From Ancylobacter sonchi (lineage in GTDB: Bacteria; Pseudomonadota; Alphaproteobacteria; Rhizobiales; Xanthobacteraceae): DNA of 64,000 nucleotides. The notes beneath the pieces were generated by a model that was given only the letters and a program-made list of their open reading frames with translations, did no database searches and had not been told where the DNA came from. Where the stretch lies: the NCBI RefSeq assembly GCF_018390695.1, contig NZ_JAHBGF010000010.1, forward strand, positions 248,001 to 312,000. Direction: 5' to 3'. A program made the position numbers and the translations under genes. This document shows positions 46,000-55,286 of the stretch, piece after piece. Every line of letters begins with the position of its first letter. Within the stretch, counting starts at the first letter, position 1.

Positions 46000-46392
46000 T
46001 CACTCTTCGAAACGGCCTTCGGTCTCACGGTCGCGCTCGTAGCGCCGCGCGAGCGGAAACGGCGGCAGCCAGGATTCGCGACGGACGGTCCAGAGCTCGT
46101 AGGTCGGAGTGAACTGGTCGGGAGCGTCCAGCGCCCCGAGATTCACCTCGACTTCATCCGCGGTGCGCCCGAACACCGAGGAGCCGCAGCGCGGACAGAA
46201 GAACCGTCCGGCATAGTCGCGGGTCTCTCCCTCGATCGTCACCGCCTCTTGCGGGAAGATCGCGGAGGCGTGGAAGAGCGCGCCGTGATGCTTTCGGCAA
46301 TCGAGGCAATGGCACAGGCCGACCCGGTAGGGGCGACCCGAGGCCACGATCCTGACCGCGCCGCACAGGCAGCCGCCGGTGAACTTGTCCAT
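46000..46392 (-). CDS. GFA (CENP-V/GFA) family zinc protein
   Basis: A 130-residue Mss4-like zinc protein. GGCLCGAVRI, GLCHCLDCRKHHGALFH and FFCPRCGSSVFG give the cysteine set. It is a paralogue of the protein at 25778 with clearly different sequence. AGGGT is the only weak upstream signal for the ATG at 46392. Its role is unknown; a thiol-linked detoxification function would be in keeping with the family. Confidence 0.88.
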   Translation of the reverse strand: MDKFTGGCLCGAVRIVASGRPYRVGLCHCLDCRKHHGALFHASAIFPQEAVTIEGETRDYAGRFFCPRCGSSVFGRTADEVEVNLGALDAPDQFTPTYELWTVRRESWLPPFPLARRYERDRETEGRFEE

Positions 46393-46601
46393 GCCGTACC
46401 CTCCGGGATGCCGCGCAAGGCCCTGTGTACAACGAATGGCGGTGTCGTCGCGACCGGCCGCCGGTGCGAGGATCGCGGGCCGGGGGAATTCGGCGCAGGT
46501 CGGACGGCCGCCGGAGGCGTTTCGCGGCGGCCGGCGGGTGATAGGCTGGATGCGCGATGGGCCGGGCAGGCCATAGGCTGGGTACGCGATAGGCTGGGTA
46601 T

Positions 46602-47267
46602 ATGGACACGAGACGGACACCCCTCCTGCTGAGCATGAACGGCGGCTATGTCGATACGGCGGGCTTCCTCTCGCTGCACGGCCTGTTCACCACGCATGTC
46701 ACCGGCAACTTCGTGACGTTCGGCGCCTCGCTGGCGCACGGCGCCTCGGGAGCCGTGGCCAAGCTGCTGGCGCTGCCGGTGTTCTGCGTGGTGGTCGTGC
46801 TGACGCAATTGCTGGCCGGGGCGCTCGACAGGCGCGCTCTGCCGGCCTTCCGGCTGCTGCTGGCGGCGAAGGCCGTGCTGCTGGCGGTGGCCGCCGCGCT
46901 CGCCATCCATTTCGGTCCGTTCCCGGACGGTGACGCCATGCCGGCCCTCGTCACCGGAATGGTGCTGGTGAGCGCCATGGCCATGCAGAACGCGACGCAC
47001 CGCCTGCATCTCGCCAGCGCGCCGCCGACCACGGTGATGACCATGACGACGACGCAGATCATGCTGGATGTCGCGGTCCTGCTGCAGCGCGCCCCGGTCG
47101 CGGCGGAGGCGAAGGCGCGCATCGGGCGCATGGTTCCCTCCGTGGTGGCCTTCGCGCTCGGCTGCCTCGGCGCCGCCGGCCTGTTCATCGGCGTCGGCAT
47201 GTGGGCGTTCCTGGTGCCGCCGCTGCTGGCGATCGTGGCGGTGGCGTGGGCGGACACGCGGGGATAG
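46602..47267 (+). CDS. DUF1275 (YoaK) family membrane protein
   Basis: A 221-residue protein with six hydrophobic segments. MNGGYVDTAGFLSLHGLFTT with HVTGNFVTFG is the DUF1275 signature. AMQNATHRLHLASAPPTTVM and TTQIMLDVAVLLQR follow. Family members are poorly characterised membrane proteins. No operon partner is adjacent. Confidence 0.88.
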   Translation: MDTRRTPLLLSMNGGYVDTAGFLSLHGLFTTHVTGNFVTFGASLAHGASGAVAKLLALPVFCVVVVLTQLLAGALDRRALPAFRLLLAAKAVLLAVAAALAIHFGPFPDGDAMPALVTGMVLVSAMAMQNATHRLHLASAPPTTVMTMTTTQIMLDVAVLLQRAPVAAEAKARIGRMVPSVVAFALGCLGAAGLFIGVGMWAFLVPPLLAIVAVAWADTRG

Positions 47268-47328
47268 GTGCCGCCGGCGCCGTCCGGTTCCGCCGGGAGC
47301 CGGCCGGCAGTCTCGTGATCGGGCGGCG

Positions 47329-48462
47329 CTACGGCATCTGCCAGAACGGCTTGATGCCGTCATGCGGATGGAACACCGCCTTCGCGGCGCGCTTCTCGGC
47401 CTGGCTGGCGATAGGGGCGAGTTCGATACCGTTCTCGACGGCGGCAAACCAGATCGGCAGGTAGCGGGCCCGGTCGAAGGCATCGATCTGCCGATACGAC
47501 CAGTCCTTCCCGGAAAGCTCCATCAGCCATCGCACCGCGCCGGCGAGACTGGCGCCGTTCGGCGCCCGGTAGCGCCAGAGGTCCAGCCCGTACCTCTTGC
47601 CGATCTCGGCGACGTGGATCCAGCCCTGCAGGTTGAAGCAGCAATAATGCTGCGACGTCTCGCGCAGCAGCTCGTGCGGCTGCGATCCGTCGATAGCGAA
47701 ATGCTGCGGTATGCGTTCCACCGCGCGCGACAGCGCGGCCCGCAGCGCGATGGCATTGCCGCTCACGGCGGCGATGGCCGCCACCTGAAGGTCGTAATAG
47801 ATGCCGTGGTTGTTGCGCGCCCGGCATTCGGCAACGCCCTGCTTCGATTTGAGCAGCCAGTTCAGGTAGGAGGTCAGCCAGGCGCGGAATTCGTGGATCT
47901 CGCGGGAGGACAGCACGCCGCTCCGGGTGAGAACCAGCACCGCCTTGAGATAGAAGTACAGATCCTTCGTCTCGATGAGCCCGGTCGGCGAGCCCATATT
48001 CTTGTTATGCCCCATGCGCACCTGGGCGTATTTCAGATGCCGGGTCATACGGGTGTCCGGCTCGATGAAGAAGCGCACGAGTATCGCCCGTGCGTGATCG
48101 AGATAACGACGCTCGCCGGTCTCCCGCCAGGCGAGGCACAGAACGCGCGTGTCGTCGAAGACGCGCTGCAGGCGGGTACGATCGTAGCGCTCGCTTTCCG
48201 GCTCATACATCACGGTTCCCGGTATGCGCACACCGTCGCGCATGACATAGGGCAGGCCGTTGGGCGTCGCGGGATTCGGCCAGAAATACGGGGCGGGATG
48301 GAAATAGTCGTGCGCGTTGCCGCTCGGCGGCAGGGTCGTCTTGTCGAGCACCGAATAGGGACCGCGTGTCAGCGCTTCGTCGGCGGCGGCAACAAGCGCG
48401 AGCTTGATGCCGATCAAGGCCGTGGTGAGGGTGAGCACGATACACGTCCGATCGCAGGTCAA
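47329..48462 (-). CDS. Alginate lyase family (PL5-like) protein
   Basis: A 377-residue secreted protein with an N-terminal hydrophobic leader (residues about 8-26). The alpha/alpha toroid signature is visible: DYFHPAPYFWPNPA at the front, ECRARNNHGIYYDLQVAAIA carrying the N-N-H catalytic motif, and WSYRQIDAFDRARYLPIWFA near the end. PL5 enzymes cut polyuronate by beta-elimination. No alginate genes are adjacent, so the true substrate may be another uronic-acid polymer. Confidence 0.83.
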   Translation of the reverse strand: MTCDRTCIVLTLTTALIGIKLALVAAADEALTRGPYSVLDKTTLPPSGNAHDYFHPAPYFWPNPATPNGLPYVMRDGVRIPGTVMYEPESERYDRTRLQRVFDDTRVLCLAWRETGERRYLDHARAILVRFFIEPDTRMTRHLKYAQVRMGHNKNMGSPTGLIETKDLYFYLKAVLVLTRSGVLSSREIHEFRAWLTSYLNWLLKSKQGVAECRARNNHGIYYDLQVAAIAAVSGNAIALRAALSRAVERIPQHFAIDGSQPHELLRETSQHYCCFNLQGWIHVAEIGKRYGLDLWRYRAPNGASLAGAVRWLMELSGKDWSYRQIDAFDRARYLPIWFAAVENGIELAPIASQAEKRAAKAVFHPHDGIKPFWQMP

Positions 48463-48975
48463 TCCGCTGGTAGCTTGCTCGCAAGGCTAACGGAGGCGAA
48501 GGAAAATCGACGGGCGGCGCCGTAGAACTTTCGGGCATGCCGCAAATGTCGGGGTGAAGCTTCGGCGATCACCGGTTTGTGGTCGGGAATCGGTCAGGTG
48601 GTGCGGCATGGCCGTTGCCATTCCGTTACCACCGGCGCAGAAAGCGGGCCTGCGGGGGAGCTTCCTGTCGGAAATTGGCGTCTCTGTCGAAAGCCGACCG
48701 CATTCGCGTCGCGAGGCCGGGCCGGAGGTGGCCGGTAAATTGACGGCCAGGCGGGATGTCTTCAAGGCTGGTCAACGGCAGGGCGTGGAACGTCCCCTGC
48801 CGTCCTCTCATCCATCGAACGTTCCGAAAAGAGGGATGGGTGCCGATACGGCACCGTCCGCGCCTGCGTCGCGTGCCGAGCGATCGGCTGTCCGGGGGAG
48901 TGCCTCCCGGCGGTCGGATGGGCGGCGGCAGCCGGGCAATGATCTCGCGGCGGTGCCGCGCGACGGAGAGTGGGC
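48463..48975. other. 513-bp intergenic region
   Basis: No supported gene. It separates two divergent genes, the lyase-family protein and the AraC regulator, and should contain both promoters. A frame at 48554-48979 has the composition of a shadow and no ribosome binding site. Confidence 0.4.
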
Positions 48976-49962
48976 ATGACCGCAGCCGATGCGGAGAAGA
49001 TCACCGGCCTCAAGCCGGTGCGGAACGCCCTCGCGGAGATGTTCCCCTGGGAAGTCCGGCACATCGAGCCGGTCGAGGGGCATCCCGTGAGCATGAGCCG
49101 GCTGGTGCAGCAGGTCGGTGCGGTCCGCCTCGTCGAGACCGAGCGCGGCTATAATGGCTGGTCGCGTACCGATCACCAGCCGGGCCTCGTGCCGCCCGCG
49201 CTGGCGGTGGTCGGCTTCACCCTCTCCAAGGGGCTGATGCTGGAGCCGCCCGACGGCCGGCGCCTGCTGATGGTCGAAAACGAAATGCTGGTCACGCCCT
49301 ACCGGCCGGGCAGCCTCGTCTGGCGCGGCTTCGGCTCGGCCACGCTGTTCCTGAGCTTTCCGGCGGACCTTGTCGTCGATGTGCTCGGCCGGCATTTCCA
49401 TCTGGCGGCGCAGGAGCCAAGCTTCGATCCGCGGCTGCTCTCCGACCATCATCCGGGATTTGGCCTGCGCCATATGGCGCAGCGGGCGCTGGAGGATGTC
49501 TCCTCGCTGCCGGACGCCACGTCCTCGCTCGTGCGCGACCTGCTGGTGCGGCAATATCAGGACGTCATGACCAGCCTGCTGCTGCTGCACGTGCCGCATT
49601 CGCTGAGCGGCCAGCTGCAGCGGGCGGGCGAGGGCGGGCAGCCGCTGCATCTGCGCCGGGCGCTCGACTATCTCCACGCCAATCTGGAGCAGCCGCTGAC
49701 GCTGGAGGCCATCGCCGCCGCCGCCGGCTGCAGCCCGCGCCAGCTGCAACTGGCCTTCCGCAGCCATCTCGCCACCACGCCGATGGCGATGGCGAAGCGG
49801 CTGCGCCTGGAGATGGCGGAGGCGCGTCTGCGCTCCGGCCAGTATCGCAACGTGACGGACGCGGCGCTGGCACTGCATTTCAGCAATCTCGGCCGCTTCG
49901 CCGCCGAGTTCCGCGCGCTGTTCGGCTATTCGCCGCACCAGGTGGCACCGCCGGCGCCGTAG
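48976..49962 (+). CDS. AraC-family transcriptional regulator
   Basis: A 328-residue regulator with an N-terminal ligand-type domain of about 220 residues and a C-terminal AraC DNA-binding domain. The two helix-turn-helix units read LTLEAIAAAAGCSPRQLQLA and NVTDAALALHFSNLGRFAAE, ending FGYSPHQV. GGAGAG lies upstream of the ATG at 48976; a GTG at 48970 is in frame. Its targets may include the divergent lyase-family gene. Confidence 0.9.
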   Translation: MTAADAEKITGLKPVRNALAEMFPWEVRHIEPVEGHPVSMSRLVQQVGAVRLVETERGYNGWSRTDHQPGLVPPALAVVGFTLSKGLMLEPPDGRRLLMVENEMLVTPYRPGSLVWRGFGSATLFLSFPADLVVDVLGRHFHLAAQEPSFDPRLLSDHHPGFGLRHMAQRALEDVSSLPDATSSLVRDLLVRQYQDVMTSLLLLHVPHSLSGQLQRAGEGGQPLHLRRALDYLHANLEQPLTLEAIAAAAGCSPRQLQLAFRSHLATTPMAMAKRLRLEMAEARLRSGQYRNVTDAALALHFSNLGRFAAEFRALFGYSPHQVAPPAP

Positions 49963-50246
49963 CGGCGGTCTCGTCCGGGACGGCGAGACTTTGCGTGGCC
50001 GGCCCCGTCCGGCGATGGCCCGTGCTCGCGGGCCGGACGTCCCGACCACAGATGACGGCCTCGTGACCGGAAGGCCGTCCGGCCTGGCGCCATCGGCGCT
50101 TGCGGCGTTAATCCAGCGGAAATAATTTCAATTTAAAATCATTCTCTGAGCATTTTGTATGTGTTTCTTCGCTATCCGGACGGCGGCCCGCATCCTCGGT
50201 TCCTAAAACAGGGAGGTTGATGAGTCCCAGACAGATAGGTGAGGAA

Positions 50247-51857
50247 ATGGCCGACCTAAGCGTAGCAAGTGGCGCCACGACGACCGTCGAGACGAACTCG
50301 ACGTATGGAAATATCTTTCTCGGAACCGGCTCGACATTGGTTGCCGACGGAGCGAGCATCGCGACGAACTTCCTTGATGCCGGCACGAATTCTGTGATCA
50401 AGGTCACGGATGGTGGCACTTTTACGAATACCGGTTGGACCAACGGCTCCAATTTGACCTTCGAGGTCGACGGTTCCTCTACGTTGGATTTCTCGGCCCA
50501 GCAGTCCGGCGGTGGCGGCATCAGCGGCCAGACCATCGTCTTCACCGGTGACGGCGACGGCACGGTCAAGCTGCCCGGCGGCGTGACCAACCTCAAGATC
50601 GAGGGCTTCAATGCCGGTGACGTGCTGAAGTTCAGCGACAGCAACATCACGGAATTCCGCACCATCGACAATGGCGACGGCACCATCACCATTCAGGCGG
50701 TGAACGTGCAGAGCGTGTGGTACACGCAGGTCCTCTCCTCGGTGACCGTTTCGGGCAACGTCAATCCCGACGACTTCATCTTCGATGCCTCGACCGGCAC
50801 GGTGGGCTATGCCTGCTTCCTCATCGGCACCCGGATCGCCACGCCGGACGGCGAGGTCGCGGTCGAGAATCTCAAGGCCGGCGATCTCGTGCTGACCCAT
50901 GACGGCCGCGCCGTCGCGGTGAAGTGGCTCGGCCGCCGCACGCTGCGCGCCCGCACCATTCCCGAGGACAAGCGGGTGGAGGCGATGCCGATCCGCATCC
51001 GCAAGGGCGCGCTCGGCAACGGCCTGCCGGTGCGCGAGCTGGTGGTGTCGCCCCAGCACCACATGTATCTCGACGGCGCGCTGGTGCCGGCGGTGCTGCT
51101 GGTGAACGGCAAGACCATCGTGCAGGACTTCGCGATGGAGACGATCCAGTATTTCCACGTCGAGCTCGACCGCTTCGACGTCATCCTCGCCGAGGGCGCG
51201 CCGACGGAATCGTATCTCGACACCGGCAACCGCGCCATGTTCGAGGGCGAGAACCGCACCGTCACCCAGCTTCGCCCGAGCTTCCAGGAGGAGCGCCGCG
51301 AGCAGGTCCGGCAGGCCCGCGCCGAGTGCGGCTTCGAGGTGCTGCGCAACGGCCCGCGGCTGAACAAGCTGCGTCGCCGCCTGTTCGCCAAGGCCGAGAG
51401 CCTGACCGGCTTCACGCGCCAGGCCGACAGCCGGCTGCGTGCCCTGTGCGACGGCGTGGAAATCCGTCCGGAAATCGCCGATGGGCGTTTCCGGTTCACC
51501 CTGCCGGCGGTGCCCGCCGAGGGCGTGCGGCTGCTCTCCCGCGCCGTGACGCTGCGCGACGGCCTCGACAACGCGACCCGCAGCCTGGACGTGGTCGGCG
51601 TCGGCGTCACCGGCATCGAGCTGCGCGACGCCCACACGGTGCGCATGGTCGCGCTCGACGCGGCGGAGCTGTCCGGCTTCCATGCTCCGCACGCCCACCA
51701 GGGCGGCGAGCGGCGCTGGACCTCGAAGCAGGCCGAACTGCCGGCGTCGCTGTTCGCCGGGCTGAGCGGTCCGGTGACGCTGACCCTCACGGTCGACAGC
51801 GGCTCGCTGCGCTACTGGCAGAAGAGCGAGGCCAAGCCGGTCGCCCGCGTCGCCTGA
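50247..51857 (+). CDS. Hint (Hedgehog/intein-type) domain protein
   Basis: A 536-residue protein. Residues 1-185 are Gly/Thr/Ser/Asn-rich with beta-strand character (GNIFLGTGSTLVADGASI), like autotransporter- or haemolysin-type passenger sequence. At Cys190 a Hint domain begins: CFLIGTRIATPDGEVAVENL with KAGDLVLTHDG, then VRELVVSPQHHMYLDG. The last 200 residues are not recognised. No canonical signal peptide is seen, suggesting type I or another export route. AGGTGA precedes the ATG at 50247; an ATG at 50220 is in frame. The AT-rich upstream stretch (50110-50160) probably holds its promoter. Autoproteolysis at Cys190 is plausible but untested. Confidence 0.85.
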   Translation: MADLSVASGATTTVETNSTYGNIFLGTGSTLVADGASIATNFLDAGTNSVIKVTDGGTFTNTGWTNGSNLTFEVDGSSTLDFSAQQSGGGGISGQTIVFTGDGDGTVKLPGGVTNLKIEGFNAGDVLKFSDSNITEFRTIDNGDGTITIQAVNVQSVWYTQVLSSVTVSGNVNPDDFIFDASTGTVGYACFLIGTRIATPDGEVAVENLKAGDLVLTHDGRAVAVKWLGRRTLRARTIPEDKRVEAMPIRIRKGALGNGLPVRELVVSPQHHMYLDGALVPAVLLVNGKTIVQDFAMETIQYFHVELDRFDVILAEGAPTESYLDTGNRAMFEGENRTVTQLRPSFQEERREQVRQARAECGFEVLRNGPRLNKLRRRLFAKAESLTGFTRQADSRLRALCDGVEIRPEIADGRFRFTLPAVPAEGVRLLSRAVTLRDGLDNATRSLDVVGVGVTGIELRDAHTVRMVALDAAELSGFHAPHAHQGGERRWTSKQAELPASLFAGLSGPVTLTLTVDSGSLRYWQKSEAKPVARVA

Positions 51858-51871
51858 GCAGGCCAGTGAAG

Positions 51872-51910
51872 CGGGCGGGGCCATGCGTGCACGTCACGCG
51901 GCCCCGCCCG
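51872..51910 (+). terminator. Terminator hairpin after the Hint gene
   Basis: CGGGCGGGGCC (51872-51882) pairs perfectly with GGCCCCGCCCG (51900-51910), with an inner GCGTG/CACGC extension. TCTTGCC follows. It lies 14 bases past the Hint-domain gene stop. Confidence 0.65.
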
Positions 51911-52001
51911 TCTTGCCTGTCGGTCAGAGGGCGGAGGCCGACGCCGGAAAAGGATGCGCGAGGCGGGGCGCCGTTTGCCGCCCGCCATCTGCCGCCGGCC
52001 G

Positions 52002-52358
52002 CTAGGGCACGCGGTAGGCGGTGCCGGTCGCGGTGATGCTCGTTCGGCAATTGGCGATGGTAGCGGCGTGGTCGACCGAGACGTTGGCGACGATGTTGGC
52101 GCCTTGCTGGCCGGCAAGCAGGCCGAGGGATTGCAGCGCGTCCTGTTCCGTCGGCTGCGAGTCCAGGGCCGTCTTCTGGCAGGAGAGGCCGGTGAACCGC
52201 CCCAGAGACTGGGCTTTCGCCGGAACCTTGTAGGTCGGCGACATCTGAACCGTCACCGGGCTCATGGCCACTGATTGTGGACTGGAGGAGACGTTCTGGT
52301 CCGAGGTCGTGCAACCCGCTAAAAGCACGGCGAGAAAGCAGATGCCGATGATACGCAT
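52002..52358 (-). CDS. Putative lipoprotein
   Basis: A 118-residue protein with the lipobox LLAGC at residue 16, so it should be lipid-anchored in the envelope after cleavage. The mature part has two cysteines (LSCQKTAL, IANCRTSITATG) and GLLAGQQGANIVANVSV. The C-terminal region resembles small DUF4156-like lipoproteins that share an 'A..GAN.......' block, but I am not certain. Confidence 0.72.
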   Translation of the reverse strand: MRIIGICFLAVLLAGCTTSDQNVSSSPQSVAMSPVTVQMSPTYKVPAKAQSLGRFTGLSCQKTALDSQPTEQDALQSLGLLAGQQGANIVANVSVDHAATIANCRTSITATGTAYRVP

Positions 52359-52590
52359 GGCATACCCCCCTGTTTACTCTAGGTAATCATTGTTCTCGGA
52401 TAATATCCATCGAAATTCCCGAAGTTCTCGTGGTGCGGTGCGGTAGATGACAGGGCAGGTGCGAAAGCGCCGCGCGCGTGTCCCGGGGCGGCTCGCGGTC
52501 GCCTTGACGGCGCGCGGAGCGGGACGGCGCCGAAGTGCTTGTGGGGAAGGCGGTGCACCCCTAGGCTGAAGGTATTCCCGGGGGGCTGCC

Positions 52591-54039
52591 ATGACGCTGC
52601 GTTTCTTGCTGATCGCGGTGCTGTCGTTGCTGGGCGTGACCGCTTCGGCGCACGCCAAGGAGGGCGACGCCTATCGCGAGCGTCTCGACCGTTTCGGCGG
52701 CATGTCCGGCGGCCGTCCGGCGGCGCTTCCCGCCATGAGCGAGAAGCAGAAGCGCGCGGCGTTCGTACCCTTCGCCCGCGCAGCCAGCGATTGCATCGCG
52801 CGCGAGGTCGGCGACGATTACCGGTTCGTCGACGCGGTGTTCGCCCGGCAGGTCCCGAACCTGATCCCCGATGCGATTTCGCGTTGCGGCTCGCAACTCG
52901 TCGCCATGGGCGTCGCGCATGAGCGGCTCTACGGACCGGGGACCGGCAGGGCCTTCCTGCTCGGGCCCTATGTCGAGGGGCTTAACGAGGCGGTCGCCAA
53001 GCGCCTGGAAGGGCGCGTCGCCACGCTCTACCGCCTCGCCGGCGGCGAGGGCGAGGGCGAGGGCGAGGGCGCGGGCCGGCCGGCGGGGCCGCTCGCCTTT
53101 CTCGTGCTGGCGAGCCGCGAGGACATCGACGCCGCCATACCGGTGGGGCGGGCCTTCCGGCCCGATTTCCCGCGGGTGTTCGTCGCCCGCGCCAGCAATG
53201 GGCGCTACGCGGTCGTGCTGGGGCCGGTCGCCGCCGGCGAGGCCGCCGCCGTCAACGCCGCGTTGAAGCGGGGCGGCAAGATCCCCATGGATTCGTTCGT
53301 TTCGGACGGCAGCAAATTGTCGGCCTCCATCTGGGACGCCTCGCTGGATGCCGGCACCTCCGTGGCCGCCACCCCGCCGGCCGCCGGCGCGGCGCCGGAC
53401 ACCGATGCCAAGCGCGGGGATAAGATCGCCTCCGGCAGCGGCTTCTTCGTCAGCGGCGACGGGCTGATGCTGACCAACGCGCATGTCGCCGGCGACTGCC
53501 GCAGCCTCACCGTCCGTCCCTATGGGCCGGCGCAGCTGGTGCAGAAGGACGGCGCGAACGATCTCGCGGTGATCCGGGTCGTTGGCGCGACGCCCAAGGC
53601 GGTCGCCGCTTTCCGCGAGGAGCCGGTCCGGCTGGGGTCGTCGGTGATGATGCTGGGCTATCCGCTGTCGAATTATCTCAACAGCGCGCTCAACGTCACC
53701 GCCGGCATGGTGAGCAGCCTTTCGGGGATCGACGGCGATACCCGCTATCTCCAGTTCACCGCGCCGACGCAGCCCGGCAATTCCGGCGGGCCGCTGCTCG
53801 ACAATACCGGCAGGGTCGTCGGGGTGGCGACGGCGAAACTGAGCGACCTCAGCGTGATCAAGGTCGCCGGCACGGTGCCGCAGAACGTGAACTTCGCACT
53901 GGGCAACGGCGCGGCGCTGGCTTTCCTGCGCGCCGCCGGCGTGCCGGTGAATGTGCGCGGCGAGGCGAGCGAGATGAAGGCCGAGGACATCGCCGAGACC
54001 GGGGCGAAATTCACCGCGCAGATCATCTGCGAGCGATAG
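52591..54039 (+). CDS. Exported trypsin-like serine protease
   Basis: A 482-residue protein with a signal peptide (LLIAVLSLLGVTASAHA, cleaved before KEGDA), an N-terminal region of about 270 residues of unknown fold, and a trypsin/HtrA-like protease domain. The catalytic residues are seen as GLMLTNAHVAGDC (His), NDLAVIRVVG (Asp) and QPGNSGGPLLD (Ser). No PDZ domain is recognisable. A run of GEGEGEGEGAG at about residue 152 is encoded by a hexamer repeat. Its targets are unknown. Confidence 0.85.
   Translation: MTLRFLLIAVLSLLGVTASAHAKEGDAYRERLDRFGGMSGGRPAALPAMSEKQKRAAFVPFARAASDCIAREVGDDYRFVDAVFARQVPNLIPDAISRCGSQLVAMGVAHERLYGPGTGRAFLLGPYVEGLNEAVAKRLEGRVATLYRLAGGEGEGEGEGAGRPAGPLAFLVLASREDIDAAIPVGRAFRPDFPRVFVARASNGRYAVVLGPVAAGEAAAVNAALKRGGKIPMDSFVSDGSKLSASIWDASLDAGTSVAATPPAAGAAPDTDAKRGDKIASGSGFFVSGDGLMLTNAHVAGDCRSLTVRPYGPAQLVQKDGANDLAVIRVVGATPKAVAAFREEPVRLGSSVMMLGYPLSNYLNSALNVTAGMVSSLSGIDGDTRYLQFTAPTQPGNSGGPLLDNTGRVVGVATAKLSDLSVIKVAGTVPQNVNFALGNGAALAFLRAAGVPVNVRGEASEMKAEDIAETGAKFTAQIICER
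53044..53067 (+). repeat. GGCGAG hexamer repeat within the protease gene
   Basis: Four consecutive GGCGAG units encode alternating Gly-Glu. Because the unit is six bases, gain or loss of copies would change length without frameshift. Confidence 0.8.
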
Positions 54040-54220
54040 GCCGCGCGTGGCCGCCGCCGGCCGCCGCCTGTCGCCGCCTGTCGCGGGACCGGCCACCGGT
54101 GAATGGCTTCCGTTATCGAGCGCGAACACGGAACGAATGTCTCCCCGCACCGGCTTGTGCGCTGCCGCGAAAGGCCGGAGGCTTGCCCTCTTACCGAAGG
54201 TGAAGCGCTGGAGGCTGGAC

Positions 54221-55150
54221 ATGATGCGCAGGAAGACCGTGGCACTCGCCGCGCTGGCGGTGCTGGCGGGCGGCTTCGCCCATGCCGAGGAGCCGCCGCT
54301 GTGGAAGCTCTACGAGCAGTCGCTCAAGAGCGCCAAATATATCGACCTCACCCATGCCTTCGAGCCGGTGCAGCCGGTGTGGCCGGGCTTCGGCAATGCG
54401 GTGTTCAAGCCGGCGGTGGCCGGCCGGGACATCGAGGGTTATGTGAAGGAGGGCGAGGAGTTCACCTATGACAAGCACGGCTTCGTCGCCTCGGCCTATG
54501 AGCTGACCACCGACCAGTACGGCACTCAGCTCGATCCGCCCTCGCACTGGAACCCCAAGGGCGCCACCATCTCCGACCTGCCGGCCAGCTTCGCCATCCG
54601 CCCGCTGGCGGTGATCGACATTTCCGGCAAGGTCGCCAGGGACGAAGGCTACCACCTTCAGGTGGCGGATATCGAGGAATGGGAGAAGGCGCACGGCCGC
54701 ATCCCGGAAGGGGCGGTCGTGTTCGTGCGCTCCGACTGGTACAAGAAATGGCCGGACAGGGAGCGCTTCGGCAAGGCGCCGTTCCCGGGCGTCAGCCTCG
54801 CCGCGCTGAAGTTCCTGCACCTCGAGCGCAAGATCCTGTTCCACGGGCACGAGCCGCTCGACACCGACACCACGCCGACGCTGGAAGGCGAGCACTGGCT
54901 GATGCACAACAACTTCGCCCAGGCCGAGGGTGTCGCCAATCTAGACAAGGTGCCGGAAGCCGGGGCGCTGGTGACCATCGGCTTCGCCAAGCCGCTCGGC
55001 GGCTCGGGCGGCTATGCCCGCTACATCGCCATCGCGCCGGCGGACTGGAAAGAGGGCGTCTCGGTGCTCGACGCGCCGGGCGCGCCGCTACCGACGCAGT
55101 CGGCTCCCCTGAAGCGCGGCGCCGATGGCGTGTTCCGGCCGACGCCGTAG
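54221..55150 (+). CDS. Exported cyclase-family protein
   Basis: A 309-residue protein with a signal peptide (ALAALAVLAGGFAHA, cleaved before EEPPL) and the cyclase (kynurenine formamidase-like) fold. The metal-binding HxGTHxDxPxH motif appears in the variant YGTQLDPPSHWNPKG, and IDLTHAFEPVQPVWPGFG precedes it. The usual first histidine of the motif is replaced by Gln, so metal binding may be altered. GGAGG lies upstream of ATG 54221. Substrate unknown. Confidence 0.83.
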   Translation: MMRRKTVALAALAVLAGGFAHAEEPPLWKLYEQSLKSAKYIDLTHAFEPVQPVWPGFGNAVFKPAVAGRDIEGYVKEGEEFTYDKHGFVASAYELTTDQYGTQLDPPSHWNPKGATISDLPASFAIRPLAVIDISGKVARDEGYHLQVADIEEWEKAHGRIPEGAVVFVRSDWYKKWPDRERFGKAPFPGVSLAALKFLHLERKILFHGHEPLDTDTTPTLEGEHWLMHNNFAQAEGVANLDKVPEAGALVTIGFAKPLGGSGGYARYIAIAPADWKEGVSVLDAPGAPLPTQSAPLKRGADGVFRPTP

Positions 55151-55286
55151 GGCGGCGTCCGGCTCGGCGCGCGACAACTAATGCCGTGTGCGGCGGCGGG
55201 CAGGGTCATGCCCGTCAGCCGCATGCCGCGGTCCGAAGGCGCAGGTTCAACCGGCGATCACGTTCAACCGGCGATGGGGCGTCGGT

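Noticed and set aside
48554-48979. 141-codon plus-strand frame upstream of the AraC gene
   Set aside because: Ser/Arg/Gly/Pro-rich, no ribosome binding site and it overlaps the AraC start; regarded as non-coding.
53044-53067. GGCGAG repeats considered as a CRISPR-like or satellite array
   Set aside because: Units are six bases with no spacers and lie inside a reading frame.
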